Below, piece by piece: positions 58,634 to 60,344 of a stretch of DNA of 60,344 nucleotides. The position numbers and the translations under genes are program-made. Location of the stretch: the NCBI GenBank assembly GCA_946410305.1, contig CAMJZV010000020.1, positions 1 through 60,344 of the forward strand, read 5' to 3'. The stretch comes from an uncultured Prevotellaceae bacterium (GTDB taxonomy: Bacteria > Bacteroidota > Bacteroidia > Bacteroidales > Bacteroidaceae). Within the stretch, counting starts at the first letter, position 1, and the number at the start of each line of letters is the position of its first letter. The notes below the pieces were generated by a model that was given only the letters and a program-made list of their open reading frames with translations, was not told the DNA's origin and ran no database searches.

Positions 58634-59725
58634 TTAAAAATATTGCTGTAATTCCTTTGTTCCTTCTCTGACCTCTTCAATAACCTCACGACATCGCTGA
58701 GGTTTGAGATGAGCGTTTGTACCTACTGTTATCATGTCTTCATCGCTGGGTAATCCATGAAAGTTGACTGTCGTTGCATGCTCTCCCAGCGTATTGTCGT
58801 AGGTCAAATCATAAGCTGGCGCCAACGACCATTCGCCATCACGACAGATAAAGCTGAAATTGCGGGCGTGATCGTCGAAATTGTGTGAATATACATTGAA
58901 GACCATACGTCTGAACTGCTGCTCCACAGCCTTTACCGACTGCGTCAGATAGCCTGTTAGCTGCAAAAGACTGTGGTAGTCCATCTTGGGTGGCGTAATA
59001 GGCTCGTTCAGCAGACCACTTGCCGTAGCGACATGCAGACGCACACCATCTTCAATATCAAAGCGACGCACAGCGAAATACTTGCCTTCCATCAGTTTGA
59101 AGTCAGGCACCTCGATACCGCATGCTCTCGCCACCTTGTTATAATGGTATTCCTGCAGCCCTATATCTTTAGGGTCATAGGTATGACGGAACTTTACCAG
59201 CCAGTGCCCATCAACGTCATGAACGATAACCTTAGGACGGGCGCCACCAGAATTCCCACTCTTAAAATACAGGGTATCCGCATACTCGTCTGTTCTCTCT
59301 GACAACACGTCAAGAGCCATCTGCTGCATTTCGTCTAACGATGCTTCAGCGTTATCTTTCAACACACTATTCTCTGGAGCGTAGCATAACGCTCCCATGC
59401 CTGAACTGCCAACCAGACTTAACCGCTGGACAGGCGAGAGCGACTGATAGTCTATACCTGACTTTCTGAGGACTTTCAGCAACAGATATTCTCCATAGCC
59501 ACCAGGAAGACTGTCTTCAAAAACACCGAAATTTCCACCAAAGGGCATATAGTCTGCTGTAAACAGACCAGCCTTCAGGGGCAGTTGAAGCGGAGAAATG
59601 GAGAACCCGTCTGCTATCCACTCCTTGTCGTACTCAAACTGGCAGGTGCCACGTCCTGCTACGGACAATGTGCCAACCTTTCGCCCGTGGTACATCACGC
59701 TCACCGCACTCACATCTTGTATCAT
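58634..59725 (-). CDS. hipA: HipA-family kinase toxin
   Basis: This 363-aa protein has a HipA N-terminal domain (residues 1-110, VMYHGRKVGTLSV; SPLQLPLKAG; FEDSLPGGYGEYLL) joined to the kinase domain. The latter has a Gly-rich loop in SGNSGGARPKVIV, catalytic FNVYSHNFDDHARNFSFI, and metal-binding LAPAYDLTYD. HipA kinases phosphorylate translation factors or tRNA synthetases (GltX in E. coli). It overlaps the HTH gene by 4 nt. It is somewhat shorter than the E. coli protein (440 aa). Confidence 0.92.
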   Translation of the reverse strand: MIQDVSAVSVMYHGRKVGTLSVAGRGTCQFEYDKEWIADGFSISPLQLPLKAGLFTADYMPFGGNFGVFEDSLPGGYGEYLLLKVLRKSGIDYQSLSPVQRLSLVGSSGMGALCYAPENSVLKDNAEASLDEMQQMALDVLSERTDEYADTLYFKSGNSGGARPKVIVHDVDGHWLVKFRHTYDPKDIGLQEYHYNKVARACGIEVPDFKLMEGKYFAVRRFDIEDGVRLHVATASGLLNEPITPPKMDYHSLLQLTGYLTQSVKAVEQQFRRMVFNVYSHNFDDHARNFSFICRDGEWSLAPAYDLTYDNTLGEHATTVNFHGLPSDEDMITVGTNAHLKPQRCREVIEEVREGTKELQQYF

Positions 59726-60036
59726 ACGCCGCGCTTCCTTTTACGGTTCTTGTTAATCTCCAGCAGCTCCTCCATCGTGTCGTATTTCGGTTCTGACAAC
59801 AGCTGCATAATCTCCTCTGAATAACCCAAAGCCTTGGCCAATTTGACGTACGACTCCAACGAGATGGCGTGTTTCAGTTCAAAGCGCTGAATGCTTGACG
59901 CAGGCACGCCACTCATCTCTGCCAGGCTCTTGGTCGACAGTTTTTTCTCCAATCGCCTGGACTTCAGATTCTCCGCTAGCCGTTGCATAGTAACAGCCAA
60001 CGGATAGGGGTCGAATACAAACTTGTTCTGCATCAT
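59722..60036 (-). CDS. hipB: HipB-like XRE antitoxin
   Basis: This 104-aa protein has an XRE helix-turn-helix (ENLKSRRLEKKLSTKSLAEM; SGVPASSIQRFELKHAIS; YVKLAKALGYSEE) and a basic C-terminus (NKNRKRKRGV). It precedes and overlaps hipA by 4 nt. It should neutralise HipA and repress its own promoter. Two start codons are adjacent (60036 and 60033). Confidence 0.88.
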   Translation of the reverse strand: MMQNKFVFDPYPLAVTMQRLAENLKSRRLEKKLSTKSLAEMSGVPASSIQRFELKHAISLESYVKLAKALGYSEEIMQLLSEPKYDTMEELLEINKNRKRKRGV

Positions 60037-60082
60037 ATATTATGTGTAAATCAAGAATTTTCTGTTTTATGCATCATATATT
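60029..60082 (-). promoter_or_regulatory. Candidate HipB operator: 13-bp direct repeats
   Basis: TGCATCATATATT occurs at 60029-60041 (over the hipB start codons) and at 60070-60082 (at the predicted transcription start), 41 nt apart, about four helical turns. The positions fit autorepression. The repeats do not resemble the E. coli HipB palindrome. Confidence 0.45.
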
Positions 60083-60090
60083 GTTCGTTG

Positions 60091-60122
60091 CAAAGATACA
60101 AAGTAATTTTCAAACGACCAAA
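60091..60122 (-). promoter_or_regulatory. Promoter of hipBA
   Basis: Minus strand TTTG (60119-60122), 20-nt spacer, TATCTTTG (60091-60098). It matches the zeta-module promoter at 10274-10305 at most positions of a 36-nt stretch. Confidence 0.8.
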
Positions 60123-60182
60123 TAAATGGGTGAGAAAAATATATTATTCAAGTTTCGCATGTTTCACATGCTCCACTTTTCT

Positions 60183-60210
60183 TGGGGCAAGGGGCATGGA
60201 GCATGGGGCA
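60183..60210 (+). repeat. Heptamer array, left arm near the window end
   Basis: TGGGGCA AGGGGCA TGGAGCA TGGGGCA. It is oriented opposite to the array at 60278-60312; the two could pair as a long imperfect hairpin. No gene is apparent in 60123-60344. Confidence 0.75.
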
Positions 60211-60277
60211 AGAGGTTAGTCATCCCCCTTCTATGCCGCTTCATCCCTCCGTTTTCTACGTTTATCATCTATTCTCT

Positions 60278-60312
60278 TGCCCCTTGCCCCTTGCCCCTTG
60301 CTCCTTGCCCCT
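60278..60312 (-). repeat. Heptamer array, right arm near the window end
   Basis: Five units TGCCCCT (one TGCTCCT); on the minus strand they read AGGGGCA, the same unit as the left arm and as the GH51 coding array. Confidence 0.8.
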
Positions 60313-60344
60313 TACGAGACTGAGCAAGCAGGGCTTGCGAAAGT

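Noticed and set aside
60126..60323. A 65-codon plus-strand frame at the right edge
   Set aside because: It is made largely of translated heptamer repeats.

Overview
The window looks like a chromosomal segment of a saccharolytic anaerobe of the Bacteroidota, most likely Prevotellaceae. The basis is a SusC/SusD polysaccharide-utilisation locus, many promoters of the Bacteroidota form TTTG-N19/20-TANNTTTG, a C-terminal tail resembling a type IX secretion signal on a subtilase, and genes of the methylmalonyl-CoA/propionate route. I found no rRNA, tRNA, CRISPR array or insertion sequence.

Region 1 (1-9.2 kb, minus strand) is visibly AT-richer than the rest and reads like an acquired island. A broken DUF1016 gene sits at its edge. 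Thirteen closely packed genes run from 8546 down to 778. The core (3455-1621) holds a small Rossmann/FtsZ-like protein, a PflA-like radical SAM enzyme, a cysteine-motif protein and a second small Rossmann/FtsZ-like paralogue. Upstream in the same run are an overlapping HAD / metallophosphoesterase / HAD trio, two lipoproteins and proteins I do not recognise. This is the best candidate in the window for an undescribed system. A small XRE regulator with a 45-residue companion ORF ends the island.

Region 2 (9.2-10.4 kb) is a zeta-like toxin/antitoxin pair lying between two 34-bp imperfect direct repeats.

Region 3 (10.4-18.0 kb, minus strand) combines a periplasmic substrate-binding protein, a SpoIIE phosphatase that also carries an RsbW-like kinase domain, an ABCG-like transporter, a lipoprotein and a STAS protein. 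It looks like a partner-switching signalling operon. A secreted basic-tailed protein is divergent to it.

Region 4 (18.8-37.9 kb) is mostly core metabolism: tandem deoxynucleoside kinases; methylmalonyl-CoA decarboxylase subunits beta, biotin carrier and OadG-like; an AspT-like transporter; divergent methylmalonyl-CoA mutase (mutA, mutB); a CarboxypepD_reg-like protein; prolyl oligopeptidase; a P-loop/CYTH-like protein; aspS; a histone-tail-like winged-helix protein; a glycosyltransferase and an acyltransferase.

Region 5 (38.0-58.5 kb) has a subtilase and a LacX-type epimerase on the minus strand, then an arabinan-type PUL on the plus strand: a membrane-tethered beta-propeller/AraC regulator without kinase, SusC, SusD, a three-repeat surface lipoprotein, three GH43 enzymes and a GH51 arabinofuranosidase. 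A HipBA module closes the window.

Across the window, degenerate 7-bp tandem arrays repeatedly abut or overlap stop codons, and a few lie in frame inside genes. A separate GC-rich palindromic element is carried in frame by two genes.
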